Positions 46,059 to 57,643 of a DNA stretch of 64,000 bases are shown here, piece after piece. Source of the DNA: Microthyrium microscopicum (taxonomy: Eukaryota; Ascomycota; Dothideomycetes; Microthyriales; Microthyriaceae); the NCBI GenBank assembly GCA_010405405.1, contig MU004239.1:1104713-1168712 (forward strand). The letters run 5' to 3'. Position numbers and translations under genes: made by a program. The notes under the pieces were generated by a model. It was not told the DNA's origin and did no database searches. It saw only the letters and a program-made list of their open reading frames with translations. The first letter of the stretch is position 1; every line of letters begins with the position of its first letter.

Positions 46059-47243
46059 ATGGAGCAAAAAGCCTCCGTCCCAAAATCAGTCACAGAAGCC
46101 GTCCTAAAACCATCAGAAACCCTCCCCGAAGACACCCGCCAAGTCCAAGGCATTGACTTCAACAACTATGCCAACCGCTCCATCCCCGTCGACGACCTCG
46201 TCGCCAGCATGGCCAACATGGGCTTCCAAGCCACCTCTCTCGGCGAAGCGGTCCGCATAATCAACAACATGGTAAACACGATCCTCCCAAACACCCCCAA
46301 AGCCCCTCAGAAAAGACATGTAATATGTTAACAATATACATAGCGCTCCTGGCGTGATCCCGAAACAAACGCCAAAACCACCATATTTCTCGGCTACACC
46401 TCCAACATGATCTCCTCCGGACTGCGCGAAACCTTCCGCTATCTCGCGCAGCACAACCACATCAGCGCCATCGTCACCAGCGCTGGCGGCATCGAAGAAG
46501 ACTTTATCAAATGTCTCGCGCCCACCTACCTCGGCTCCTTCAGCACGCCTGGCGCCAGTCTACGGACCCGCGGCCTCAACCGCATCGGCAATCTAGTCGT
46601 GCCCAACAGCAACTACTGTGCCTTTGAAGACTGGGTCGTGCCTATCCTCGACACTATGCTCGCTGAGCAGGAAAATACTGCAAAGTCAGAGCACCCGATA
46701 CGATGGACGCCGAGCAAGGTTATTGAACGCCTGGGGAGGGAGATTGACGATGAAAGGAGTGTTTATTATTGGGCAGCGCGGAATGGCATTCCCGTGTTTT
46801 GTCCAGCCCTCACAGACGGATCGCTAGGCGATATGCTGTATTTCCATACCTTCAAATCCTCACCAGCCCAACTCCGCATCGACATTGTAGAAGATATACG
46901 GCGCATCAACACCATCGCTGTGCGCGCTAAACGCGCGGGCATGGTTATATTGGGCGGTGGCGTGGTGAAGCATCATATTGCGAATGCGTGTTTGATGCGG
47001 AATGGCGCGGAGAGTGCGGTGTATGTGAATACGGGGCAGGAGTTTGATGGTAGTGATGCGGGCGCGAGACCGGATGAGGCGGTTAGTTGGGGCAAGATTA
47101 GGATGGATGGGGAGAGTGTGAAGGTTTATGTGGAGGCGACGGTTGCGTTTCCGTTGATTGTGGCGGCGACTTTTGCGAAGGGGCAGAGTGAGGCGGCTGC
47201 GGAACCTGCGGAGCGGAAGGATGAGGAGGTTGTGCAGATGTGA
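46059..47243 (+). CDS. DYS1: Deoxyhypusine synthase
   Basis: Transfers the aminobutyl group of spermidine to one lysine of eIF5A, using NAD, the first step of hypusine formation. Exons 46059-46271 and 46344-47243 join in frame to 370 residues, the normal length. Family motifs are VQGIDFNNY near the N-terminus, [65 protein letters not shown], and the active-site segment [20 protein letters not shown], containing the lysine that forms the enzyme intermediate, followed by [20 protein letters not shown]. All are intact. The start [11 protein letters not shown] is chosen because upstream sequence in the same frame lacks family similarity. It is one of four translation genes in the window. Confidence 0.96.
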
Positions 47244-47785
47244 GATGACTGGGAATGAGATCTTGATTGTTATATGATGAGCTTTTGAAGTGATGGAGAA
47301 TGGTGATTGTTTGGTTTGCATTGTAAGCGATAACTATAGACTCATGCGGGAGAATAAAGGACCAGCGTAGCAGTGACATATAAGAACGGAAAGTGGTAAA
47401 AGAGGAGTATTTCGATCACATACGCTACTATGACTTTGTCATTGATGATGATGTATCTGCTCCTGGCTCCATAGTTTGAAAGAAAGACAAATAGGTCTTA
47501 CAGTCAAGGAGTACCAGAACAATGACCTATTGAAAGAAACAGACGACTTTTACGTATTTATATTCAACATACCACAGGTAGTAAGTATCAGAAGCAGAGA
47601 TACAAGTGAGAAGGAGAAGGTTGACGCTATCTTGCACTCACTTCCTATCGTCAGTATTTGGGGTATAAAAGGCTTTGCCCATCGCAGAAAATGCTCTTCA
47701 TTACAAGCACAATCCCATACCTAAACCATAACACTAAAAGAAAACCTGATACGCCAAGAGTACGATCAAGAACAAAAACAACAAC
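47244..47785. promoter_or_regulatory. Intergenic region with TATA box at 47664
   Basis: About 540 bp between tandem genes. TATAAAA at 47664-47670 lies 116 bp before the ATG at 47786 and is the best promoter element. No other feature was seen. Confidence 0.45.
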
Positions 47786-48787
47786 ATGTACGGCAGCTCT
47801 CGCATGTTCCCCGGCGCTCAGCGCTCCACTGGACCCGGAAACCAGTCTCTTGCTCAACTAATCACGGCAATCCACATTCGCATCAGCCAGATCGAAACGG
47901 ATTCAGAATACCTCGACTACTACCATGAAGCAAAGCAGGACTGCCACTTTGGCGGACCTAGCCCCATTGTGATCCAAGAATTACTATCAGCTGAGCGCCG
48001 ACTCATCCAAGCAGACCCAGAGCTCACAGCCATGTTGGCGGATGCCAAAACGCGCTTGACGCAGATCATCAGTTCTGGAGACACCAAGAAGATCAAGCGT
48101 GCGAAGAAGCACATGGTCTTGTTCTTTTCTGCGTTTCGCGGCCAGCCGGAGTACGGCTTTGTGGTAGATGTGCCGGAGGTTGAGGGTGCTATTCTGTATG
48201 CTGGGTTGTTGGGTATTTCGCGTGGTGAGTTTATGGATATGATGGATGGTCAGAACGAGCTCTTGGAGTTTGACGATAGTGATGATGAGGTTGCTGGAAC
48301 AGCGAGTGCCGCTGGTGGACGTGGTGCTCCTTTTGGAGATGCTGGTCGTGGTGCTGGTATGCCTCCACAAGGTATGTTTGGTGCCAGCGCTGCTCATGGT
48401 GCTGGTATACCTCCAGAAGGTATGTTCGGTGCTGGTGCTGGTGCTGGTGCTGGTATGCCTCCGCAGGGTATGTTCGGTGCTGGTGCTGCTCCTGGTGCTA
48501 GTGTGCCTTCACAAGGTATGTTCAGTACTGGCGCTGGTGCTGCTGGTGCTGGTGTGCCTCCACAAAGCATGTTCGGTGCCAGCCCTGCTCCTGGTGCTGG
48601 CATGGCACAGTCTGGCCCAGGTATCCCATCCGCTGGGCTCAATAGCTCTCGAGCTCCAATGTTTGGAACAGGAGCAGGCCGTGGAGGAGCCGGAGGTCTT
48701 GGAGGTACTGGAGCCCGCGGAGCAGGCCGTGGAGCAGCTCGTGGAGGGCGTGGCAATTTTGGTGGTTTTGGAGGTTGCGATATGTAA
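47786..48787 (+). CDS. Unknown protein with GMFG tandem repeats and RGG tail
   Basis: Not recognised. An intron-free gene of 333 residues. Residues 1-165 look folded and helical (QSLAQLITAIHIRISQIETD, ERRLIQADPELTAMLADAKT, KKIKRAKKHMVLFFSAFRG, VEGAILYAGLLGISRGEF). An acidic link (LLEFDDSDDEV) leads to a low-complexity half. This has five imperfect 16-19-residue repeats around GAGMPPQGMFGA (about residues 190-275), then a Gly/Arg-rich end with RG and RGG motifs. Such repeats are typical of disordered, phase-separating or RNA-binding segments, but no function is known. The RGG part resembles targets of arginine methylation. A TATA box stands 116 bp upstream. The ATG at 47786 is the first in frame after it. 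Confidence 0.7.
   Translation: MYGSSRMFPGAQRSTGPGNQSLAQLITAIHIRISQIETDSEYLDYYHEAKQDCHFGGPSPIVIQELLSAERRLIQADPELTAMLADAKTRLTQIISSGDTKKIKRAKKHMVLFFSAFRGQPEYGFVVDVPEVEGAILYAGLLGISRGEFMDMMDGQNELLEFDDSDDEVAGTASAAGGRGAPFGDAGRGAGMPPQGMFGASAAHGAGIPPEGMFGAGAGAGAGMPPQGMFGAGAAPGASVPSQGMFSTGAGAAGAGVPPQSMFGASPAPGAGMAQSGPGIPSAGLNSSRAPMFGTGAGRGGAGGLGGTGARGAGRGAARGGRGNFGGFGGCDM
48350..48620 (+). repeat. Coding minisatellite, 48-57 bp units
   Basis: Five head-to-tail units encoding variants of GAGMPPQGMFGA. Unit lengths differ by a multiple of three because of extra GGTGCT (Gly-Ala) codons, so the frame is kept. Such arrays commonly vary in copy number between strains. Confidence 0.75.
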
Positions 48788-50449
48788 ATCAGCTTCCTAT
48801 CGCTGGTGATTTCCTGCTGCTCCAGAGTTGGTATGCCAATGCAAACAATAAGCTGCCGTTCATGGCCTTAGCAGTAATAACAATGCCATTTGAATGACAC
48901 TAAACGGTTTCTGCCAAAATGCCATCAAGAAATCTACGTGATTTGTTAGCAGCATCATTGTTTGTCAACTCCTGTTTATCTTAATAATTCGCTCTCCCGA
49001 TCATCAAACCAGTCTACCCGGGACGTCTAATCAAGAAGAGATGCAGGTACGGCACTGAAGCAGGTGGAAATAGTGAATGGCAAAGGCACGATGCAGTTTG
49101 AGCAAGTGGCGTCCACACCGCAAAGAGGGAAAAACGTGGGAAGAAGCATCGCGATGGCCAAAATAGGAAATAGCAGGGGTTGCTAGTGGAGTTGCGGATG
49201 CAAGTGGCCGGCATCCGATGTGACAAGCGGCAGGGGCGGTGAGGGTCATTTTGCGAATGCGTTGAAGAGAATATTCTGGAAGTGGGTTGATTTGGAAGTG
49301 TCAGTTGTTATTCAAGTAAATACCTTTTATGAGCTGAGTTCATAAAGAGGATAAAAAATGAGAAGTGTTGTTTTGGTGACATGTGATTGGATCTTGTACA
49401 CGACTTTAACTGTTGTCTCCAATGAATTATGGTTTCTTGGATCGAATATTAGGCGGTACTGCAAAATTGCCTTGCTTCGAGAGACATGTTCAGGGACTAT
49501 CGGACTCGGAAGAAAAGTCTATATTAGTGTACCTAACTATTTGCATATGTCTGGTGTGGTAGAATAGTTATGATGGCAACTATCTGTTAGAAGATGAGAG
49601 ATGGCCAACTTCAGGTCAAGGAAATATACCCATACAGGGTAATGATTCGGATTTTGGTCGATATAATCTACAAGCCTTTATATTTCTTGAGAATGACTGT
49701 TCCCGTCGCGTCAAAGACTCAAAGTAAAGAGCAGACCGGAATCACGAATGTCCCAAAGTAGACAGATGCTTGAACCCTGTCAATTAATAGACGGTGCCAG
49801 CCAGCAAGAAGCTCCCACGCATTTCTTGACGCACCACTGCATCTACTGATCTCCATCACTTCCACTCACTCCATACAATTACTTATGCCATTTACTTGAT
49901 ATCACTCCAGATCAACTGCCCATGATAGCCTTCTACAACTTCATTACCAACTACCACCCCATTTCATCTTCTGCCTCATACAAAATAACCACTGGAAATA
50001 TATCCTGATCGTCCAAGGCAGCGTGAGGCCGCTTGTAACCGTTTCTACCTTTTTGTATTAGTGGACAGTAGACTGCAGGCAAAGGCCAGATCCTGGTCCC
50101 AGCCTCACCTTCTGAGTCTAACTCTACTACCTCCAAAGCCTCCAAAGCCTCCAGCCAGCAAATAATCCCCTCCAACATCCAGCAAGAGCCGCATCTGCCT
50201 TGCACTTTCTCTCCTCCAACTACAACTCTACATCTTTCCATCATTACTGCCTAATCGTTGCCTTCTACTCCATCATCCTGCCCTCCTACCTCATTTACCT
50301 ATCTACAACATCTACACCTGCTTCAACCTATCCGACTCCTCTACTTCACCACCACAAATCCCACCACATCTTCATACCCCCACTGTATCTTCCCCACCCA
50401 CCAGGGCATATCCTTCCAGTATCATCAACATCTACTGAGAACCACAACC
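48788..50449. other. Gene-free stretch
   Basis: About 1.7 kb without a recognised gene. The last 300 bp before 50450 are C/T-rich and probably the promoter and leader of the MATH/RING gene. Confidence 0.45.
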
Positions 50450-53400
50450 ATGGACGACGCCGAGCCTATGGATCTCGCCATGAGCTCCATTCTCCCTCCT
50501 CAAAACCCCACGTACGTCAGCTCGCCCCAAACCCCGTCTACTCTCATCCAGTACGATATCTACCAGCTGCTATACTCAGAATCGAATGCTTCATATATCA
50601 TAGTATGCGATGATCGGATGACTTTCTTACGCATTCTATTGGAAATGAAGCTTTCGACAGCGGAGAGTAGTAGCTGTTAGATGTCGTTCTGGATTGGAGC
50701 AAACCAGTTGCGCTATTCTGAAAGTTGGAGCTCCCAAAGCTGATCATTCCTTAGTACTACCACCGATCAACCTACACAGACTACCCCCCCTCCAGGTAAC
50801 CAGCTTCTATATCACAATATTGCCTGTGAAAGGCTAGCTAACATCATTGTAGCATCGAATCAACATGACGACGATTGGGTGGACGATGATGCTATGGACA
50901 CCACGCCCGACGGATCTCCAGGTCCCGCTCCCCAAGAACACAGCACCTCCCCTTCATCCCCTCCAGCACAAGCCCCAGCAGAAATACAAACAAATGGCCA
51001 AGCCACACAGCCTGTAGCTTCGCAAGATGGATCAACACCAAGTTCTGGCGAAAATGCTGACGAGGGTGAAGATGCGACCTCAAGTGAAGACGAAGATTAC
51101 GATGATGAATATGATGAAGAATGGCATGAGATTACCGAAGACATGTCCGTTCCTACTGAGCAGGAACTAAAAGAGCTCAAGGACGAGATCAGTGCCAAAG
51201 ATGATCCGCATTTCATGAAACTGCTCACTCAGAGCCTCGACGATCCCCAAGTTCAGCCGGGAGAGTTTGGCAAGATTGACTGGTTGATAGACCGATACAA
51301 TGGAACGCGGGAGAACCCCAACAAGGAGCTTTTAATGAGGTCTCCCGTGACACGAGTTGGAGGCTATGACTGGCAGCTCAAACTCTACCCTAGGGGTAAT
51401 GACACTGAATATCTTAGCGTCTACGTCGAGTGCGTCAGTGTCTCCAATAAAGAGAAAATGAAGGAGAAGGAGAAGGAAAAGGAAAAGACCGGCGCCAAAT
51501 CCAAGTCGAGACGAGGCTCCAAAAAAGAAACTCACCCAAAGACACAAATATCGATACCAGCTGTGACCAATCAGCACACTCCTCTACCTCTCCTGGATCC
51601 GAAACCCATCCCAAAACGACCCAGCATTGCAGCATCTGTGATTGTAGTAGTGTACAATCCAGACGAGCCTCGAGTACACCACCAACGATCGTGCCTACAT
51701 AGATTCTGCCCCAACTCATCAGATTGGGGCTGGACGAGATTTTATGGCCCCTACTATGAGATAGGGACTCGTCAGCGTGGACAGCGCACTGCTCTCTTGA
51801 GAGGTGACAAGTTGGCGGTGACTGGATTCATTCAGTTGATAGAAGATGAAACCGATGGCAAATACGAACATCAAAGCAGAGAAAATCCATGGGACTCGTT
51901 TTCAATGTGTGGTCTACAGAGCATGATCAGTGAGAGGTTGCCGCAGTCCACGGTACCGGCTCTATCTGCCTGGTTGTTGGCCAAACCTTTCCGAGAATTC
52001 CTTTACCGGACTCCGACGCCGGATCCAGACTATGACCATCATGGAAAACCAATGCCCATGGTTAGTGGTTTGAAACTACTTTTGGCCCAGCTACGAACCC
52101 CTGTGCCTATTGAGCCAGAGAGCAATTACCGTACTCCCGTGGATATGGATCCAATTCGTGTTGCACTTGAATGGTATGGGATCGAAGAAATTCTTCTCAA
52201 ATGCGATGTAATCGAACTTTGGGAGGTAATACGAGCACAATTGAAGGAAGAACTCAAAGACACGCCGTTTGAAAAGGAGCTCGACTTGCTCTTTGGCACG
52301 GAGAGAAGTCGGACAACTGACAAGGCCCACTATTCTGTTCTCGTCAAGGACGCTGGTACGATGCAAAATGCAATTGATCAGTCCCCCGATCTCATCCCGG
52401 AAGACTGCGAACCTCCTCGAATTTTGCACATTGAACTCAACCGTCAACACTTCAACGAAAAGACTCGCACCTGGCAAAAATTGTCTGACAAAGTCACTCT
52501 CGATGATCATGTTGACGTCAATGGCCAAAGCTACACCCTTTATGGTTTCATTACCCACGATCGTGACCTCCAATCATGTCTCTTTTCCACAATCGTTCGA
52601 CCAAATGGTCCAGGCACTGGTTGGTATCAATACAATGACCGAAAGAACTTGTATGACACTAGAGAAGAGCGTCTAGTGCAGCGTCTTACAAACAAGGAGG
52701 CCATTGAAGCTCACGAAGGCGGCAAACCAAAGAAAACTGACGATCCAGAACCCAACGTTGCTTACATTGCCATTTACTTCGCCGATTTCCTTGGTGAAGA
52801 CGCTTTCAATTCGAGTGAACCGCACTGGTAAGATTTCATGATCCGAATCAGTTCATGATCTGTCATTGATCCTACGCTGACAATTTTTAGGGATCCCGCT
52901 TGGATATCGCACTACCTCCCAACCGCATATGATTCTGAGACTGGTAGTCCCATACTCACAGCCGCTAAGGAGGCAGAGCTTGATAAAATCCAAGCACCAA
53001 TAAAATTGGAGGTCCTAGCCATCCATTCTAAGGCATTCCTGCGATGGCAAGGGCCTGGCATAATAGACATCTATGACGACGGACCGAACAACAAAGCGGA
53101 CATGATCAAATTCATGGTTGATGAGACCGCAAGCGCCACTGATGTCCGTGACAAAATCGCCAAACACGTCCCAGATATCAAAGACGCACGACAGGTCAAA
53201 CTCTGGCCCTTTGATCCACGCGATGGTGTCCAATTCTCACCTGTTCTGGCTCGAGATGATACTTCCAGCAAACACCCCTTTGGAATCATAAACCCTCTCA
53301 CACGCGATCCATCCCAGAAGTCAAGTCAGCGATGGGTATGGTATACTCTTTTGGATGATTCGCAATTGGAAACTATGAAAAAAGAAGAGGAAGATAGGAA

Positions 53401-54835
53401 GAAGAAGATTGCTGAAGCCAAAGCGGCGGCGGAGGCTGCTGCTGTTGCGGCTGCTATGACACCACCTCCTACTGCAGCACCGGCGCAACCGCCACAAACC
53501 AACGAAGATACTGTCATGTCGGATGGCGATGAGGCTCCGACTCATGTTATTGCTCATTTGATTCCTGCGCCTCCTCATAATGCGGGAGCTAGTAAGTTTC
53601 CCTCATATGACAAAGTCCTGACCAAGATATTGGCTACCATCACCTTTTATCGAGAGGAGACAATCAATTCTCTATTGCTTTCGCAAAGAGAGAAGGCGAT
53701 GTTAGCCAATCATCGAAGTAGATAATCATAGCTGTCGTTATTTCCTGTGGTTGATAGAATAAAATGCTAACAACACCCAGGCAGCTCTTCTCGAACACCG
53801 AACAGCAGCGTTCCACCTCCGCCATCAACTTTTGGAATCGGAGGTCTAATTCCACCTGCTCCAAGCGGCTTTCCGGTTCATGTCTCTGGCTCACTAGACC
53901 TGACGCCTGTCTTGGGAAGTGGCATGCATCTCGACCTAGGATTGGACCGTGGCTGGAAAGATTTTATGCAAATCAACCCAGAAAACCCCGAAATCTACTT
54001 CTTCCTCAAAACTTGGGATCCATACGAGCAAAAGCTCACTGCTATAGGCAGTTTCTTCGCCAAACACAAGGATCGCGTCGATCACATCATCTACAAGGCG
54101 CTGCGAGTCCACAAAGACCCTCCACTCTCCATATGGGTCGAAAAGGCCATTTGGTCCGCTGAGACCATCCGTAGACGCAAGACATTTGCAGACATGGGTT
54201 TGCGCACCGGCTGCATCATCATCGTCCAGCCCAAACCCTTTGCCGACGAAGACGAGGCGAGCCAAACTATCTTTGAAGCGGGCGGCTTCCCTGATCTCAA
54301 ATCATATCTCCGCCGCTTCGCAAAAGACGCCGCCTTTCCCACGCGTCGCGATTCAGCTGCCACATATACACTCTCCTACCTTGGCACTGAACGCTACGTT
54401 GGCCCACTCCTACATCATGAGCCGCACGGCTATGGTTCGCGCCTATACTTCTCAGGCCATCAATATGAGGGTATGCTTCACCTCGGCAAACGCCATGGTC
54501 AAGGCCGCATGACCTTTTCGAACGGCGACGTCTATGACGGCTCTTGGGCGCGCGATGAGCATTCCGGCCAAGGAACATACACCGAAGCTGCGTCCAAGAA
54601 CGTATACGAAGGAGGCTGGCTGAACGGTCGACGGCACGGCGAAGGCGTCACACGCTGGCAGCGCGCGGAAGAAGGCGATAAGATCTGCCGCGTCTGCTGG
54701 GAGGAGGTTGCTGATGCAGCGCTAAATGACTGCGGACACGTCGTTGCGTGCATAGCATGTGCGAGACGAGTGGACGTGTGTCCGGTCTGTCGACGTAAGG
54801 TGTTGAGTGCGTTGAAGTTGTGGTATGTCAACTAG
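50450..54835 (+). CDS. MATH / degenerate USP / MORN / RING protein
   Basis: Exons 50450-50511, 50755-50795, 50853-52827, 52891-53591 and 53781-54835 join in frame to 1277 residues. The N-terminal 130 residues are disordered and acidic. A MATH (TRAF-like) fold follows (VGGYDWQLKLYPRGNDTEYL, RFYGPYYEIGTRQRGQRTAL, about 165-380). Next is a USP-like region (PPRILHIELNRQHFNEKTRTW, then KLSDKVTLDDHVDVNGQSYT, then GTGWYQYNDR). It lacks the catalytic Cys box, and HDRDLQSCLFSTIVRP stands where active USPs have the GHY His box, so it is probably inactive. Four MORN repeats (HGYG, HGQGRMTFSNGDVYDGSW, SGQGTYTE, HGEGVTRW) lie near 1130-1220. A C-terminal C3HC4-like RING starts at about 1230 (CRVC, NDCGHVVACIAC, CPVC). 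The ring suggests an E3 ubiquitin ligase with MATH-mediated substrate binding. Fungal proteins annotated MATH and UCH domain are the likely relatives. Confidence 0.85.
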
Positions 54836-55659
54836 GATGGCGCGGGCTGACAGGTTGAACTGGGTGAGACTGAAGATATTGTTAGGTAGGAAACACGAAA
54901 GTAGATTGCGTACGGGTTTTGCTATGATCTTGGGAAATTCCTTTTAGTTTGGTGTTTTGAGCGTTGATGGGGGTATACCCTTGTTGAAAGTTGTTGTGTT
55001 TTCTTCCTACTGTTTGGTATTGGTAGATAGGATGAATTTATATATGATATTTTTCCATCAAATAAGATGGCTTCCACTAACCTCCTTCGGATCACTCACT
55101 GGCTGAGATCTTGCGATTTACTTTCTTACTAGTTGATTTCACACATGAAATGAGATAAGCCCACCTTTTGCTTAAGAGCGTTGATGGCAGTCATCAGAGT
55201 TGACAAGTGGATGAAGAAGGCGCGTTGATCAGATGAAGATGTACCTACATATATGAGGCTCTGCTTGAGGCGCCAAGGCGAGATTGTCACCCTAGCGCCT
55301 TGCTTCCTTAGGCGCTAATACTCCAACTTCACGGCTAGACCTCATCCACTGAGACGACGGCCTCTCACTACCCGATTAGCAGACAACCTTCTTTCATCTT
55401 CACCAACACTTATTCCCAAACTTTGGCTCTCTGCCTTTTGTTCTTCTAGCAATCGCTCACTTGATCTGCTTCTTGTTTTCTACCTCGACTCCCATCTCAC
55501 TAATTCACCCTTGAACTTGTCCACTCCTCCTCACTTACCGGCCTACCCACTTTATCGCCCAAAGTCTCACCTGTCATGCGCTACATCCACTTCTTGCCTG
55601 CTCAGCTTTATTCCCCCTCATAGTTTTCGGGGGTCAGAGAATACAGGCACCCGCTCACC
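54836..55659. other. Gene-free stretch with MITE fragment
   Basis: About 820 bp between tandem genes. It holds the MITE fragment at 55150-55230 and, from 55330 on, a C/T-rich promoter and leader for the SIZ gene. Confidence 0.45.
55150..55230 (+). mobile_element. Fragment of the 9.7-kb MITE family
   Basis: The reverse complement of this stretch contains CAACTCTGATG.CT.CC, then ATCAACGCT and GCAAAAGGTG, in the same order and spacing as the right end of the MITE at 9718-9916 (CAACTCTGATGGCTACC, ACCAACGCT, CCAAAAGGTG). About 45-50 bp align. Only one end is recognisable. Confidence 0.5.
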
Positions 55660-57643
55660 ATGGCTACGCCTTCATCGCCCTCGTTAACATTGTTGCAGGA
55701 TGAGATAAATCGACGGATCAGTAGACTTGTGAACACCGATTTACGCATACTCTGTCGCGAAGAAAAACTTACGGTCTCGGGCAAAAAAGCCGACCTCTTG
55801 GATCGCATTAGAGCCAAGGCCCAAACCTTAGTCTCCCAAGGCGATCTCAACGCTCTGAGTCTTTTAAGATTTAGATCAGAGCATCCTCAACACGCCGTGC
55901 GCAATATTGCCCCGCCTCCCATACCTTCCTATTCCAACTCCAATTCCCATTCAGACCGATACGCCCCTCATACTACCTTCAGTACTCCCACTCATACAAC
56001 CACGATGGTCGGACCCCGCCAAAACATGACTTTCAAACCATCGGCGTTCTATACGCAACAGCGTGTATTAGGACAATTCGTTCTCGCAGTGTGCCAAAAC
56101 CATAGGAACGTTATGACACACTCAATAACGCTGTCAACGTCAGACGCAAATCGAATGCTCAGCGATCAAACATGTCGAGTCTTACTGTACGGTGCGCCTA
56201 AAAACAGCTCCCAACCAGCCGACATTGCTTTTCCACAGCAGCTAGAATTGAAGGTCAACGAGCACGAAATCAAAGCCAATACTCGTGGAATCAAGGGCAA
56301 GGCGGGCTCGACCAAGCCAGTTGATATCACGGCTTTTCTGAAGAAGCGGCCAGATGGCCAAGGATCGCTGAACAATAAGATTACAGTAACCTATGCACTT
56401 ACAGAGAAGGTAAACATCCATCACTGACCTATCGGCATTTTCCTATTTCATCAATTTCCCCTTTCTTTTGGCTGTCGTGTCTCATGAACCACTTTAGGCT
56501 GTTCCGATCCCCGGCAGAAAGAGTTGCAAGTGCTCGAACAATAACGTCCAGCGTTCCTTCCTCTATATACCTACTCGGTCACTAACATCATTTAGCCGTT
56601 TCAAATGATCGTATACCTGGTGGAAAAGGCCACCATTGACTCATTGAAAGCTCAGGTCCAACTGCGCGCAATATCAAAGGACCGTGTGCTGAAAGAAAGT
56701 AAGTTGTCATAAAACTGAATACCGGATCGCCGCTAATCTGGTGCAGTGCGCTCGAAAGCAGAAGACCCCGATCTTGTTGCGACGTCATTCGTCATGTCAC
56801 TAAAAGACCCTGTGTCGTTTCAACGCATCCAAATCCCATGTCGAGGGTCGCTTTGTCATCATACACGCTGCTTTGACTTGGGTACTTATCTAGAGATGCA
56901 AGAACAGGCTCCGCAATGGGACTGTCCAATATGTTCCAAGCAGGCCGCCTTCTCGGACCTTGCAGTGGATCTGTAAGAATGTGAACTACGTGCTAGGAGT
57001 ATAAACTGACTTGTCCAGATATGTCAAGGAGATTCTCGATACTTCCAAATCGTCTGAATCTGTTACCATCGAACCTGATGGCAGATGGGCCGATGAAGTC
57101 GCTGGAAAGTCTAATCGAAATAGTTCCAATCAGGAGAAGGCCACCATGTACGATGACGATGATAGCGACGACGACCTCGTTGAAATACCTGGCCCTCGAT
57201 CGAACCTGGTGAAAGCGGAATCCCCGTATACCCCTCTGTCCCTGGACCGCACACCTGTTCCGGACCCAATACAGAGCAACAGGCCATCCAAACGCAAATC
57301 CGAGGTTATCGACCTGACCATTTCCGATGATGATGATGACGAGCCCATCGCCAAACGTCGTCAGTTCGCCAATCCTTCGGGTTCTCGCATGTCCCTACCG
57401 TACCAGCAAGTTCCTTCCAGCATCCATCGCAATCCGCCATCCATATCTTCCTATGAGCCCCTATCTTTTTCCTTTACAAATTCTAACTTGCCGCGAACCA
57501 CAGGACTCCCAAACCAGTCTAGCTTGAATCCCATGGCTCCGGACTTTCAGCGTCCCACGCTTGCCCAGAACTATCATCGGACATCTCCGTGGCAGCCGAA
57601 CAATAATACTGGCAGTAACTCTTACCCTAATGGACGGTATTGA
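55660..57643 (+). CDS. SIZ1: SIZ/PIAS-type E3 SUMO ligase
   Basis: Promotes transfer of SUMO from Ubc9 to targets, mainly in the nucleus. Exons 55660-56409, 56596-56698, 56747-56972 and 57019-57643 join in frame to 567 residues. A SAP domain (residues 10-55: LLQDEINRRISRLVNTDLRI .. GKKADLLDRI) binds DNA. The PINIT domain follows (about 125-290). The SP-RING is CRGSLCHHTRCFDLGTYLEM .. WDCPIC, with the C/H set C-x4-C-x-H-x2-C-x17-C-x2-C near residues 312-345. A SUMO-interacting motif (VIDLTISDDDDDE) lies near 450. The tail is disordered, shorter than in yeast Siz1 (904 residues). The 186-bp first intron is longer than its neighbours but lacks the introner block. Identification is confident. Confidence 0.93.

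Noticed and set aside
46860-47321. Minus-strand open frame over deoxyhypusine synthase
   Set aside because: It is a shadow of a confidently identified gene.
41590-48640. CRISPR-like repeats
   Set aside because: The repeats are imperfect, in frame, contiguous and coding, without spacers, in a eukaryotic genome.
48246-48809. Leu/Val-rich 187-codon frame over the GMFG repeat gene
   Set aside because: It is a frame shadow of the GCTGGTGCT repeat; the hydrophobic look comes from the repeat codons.
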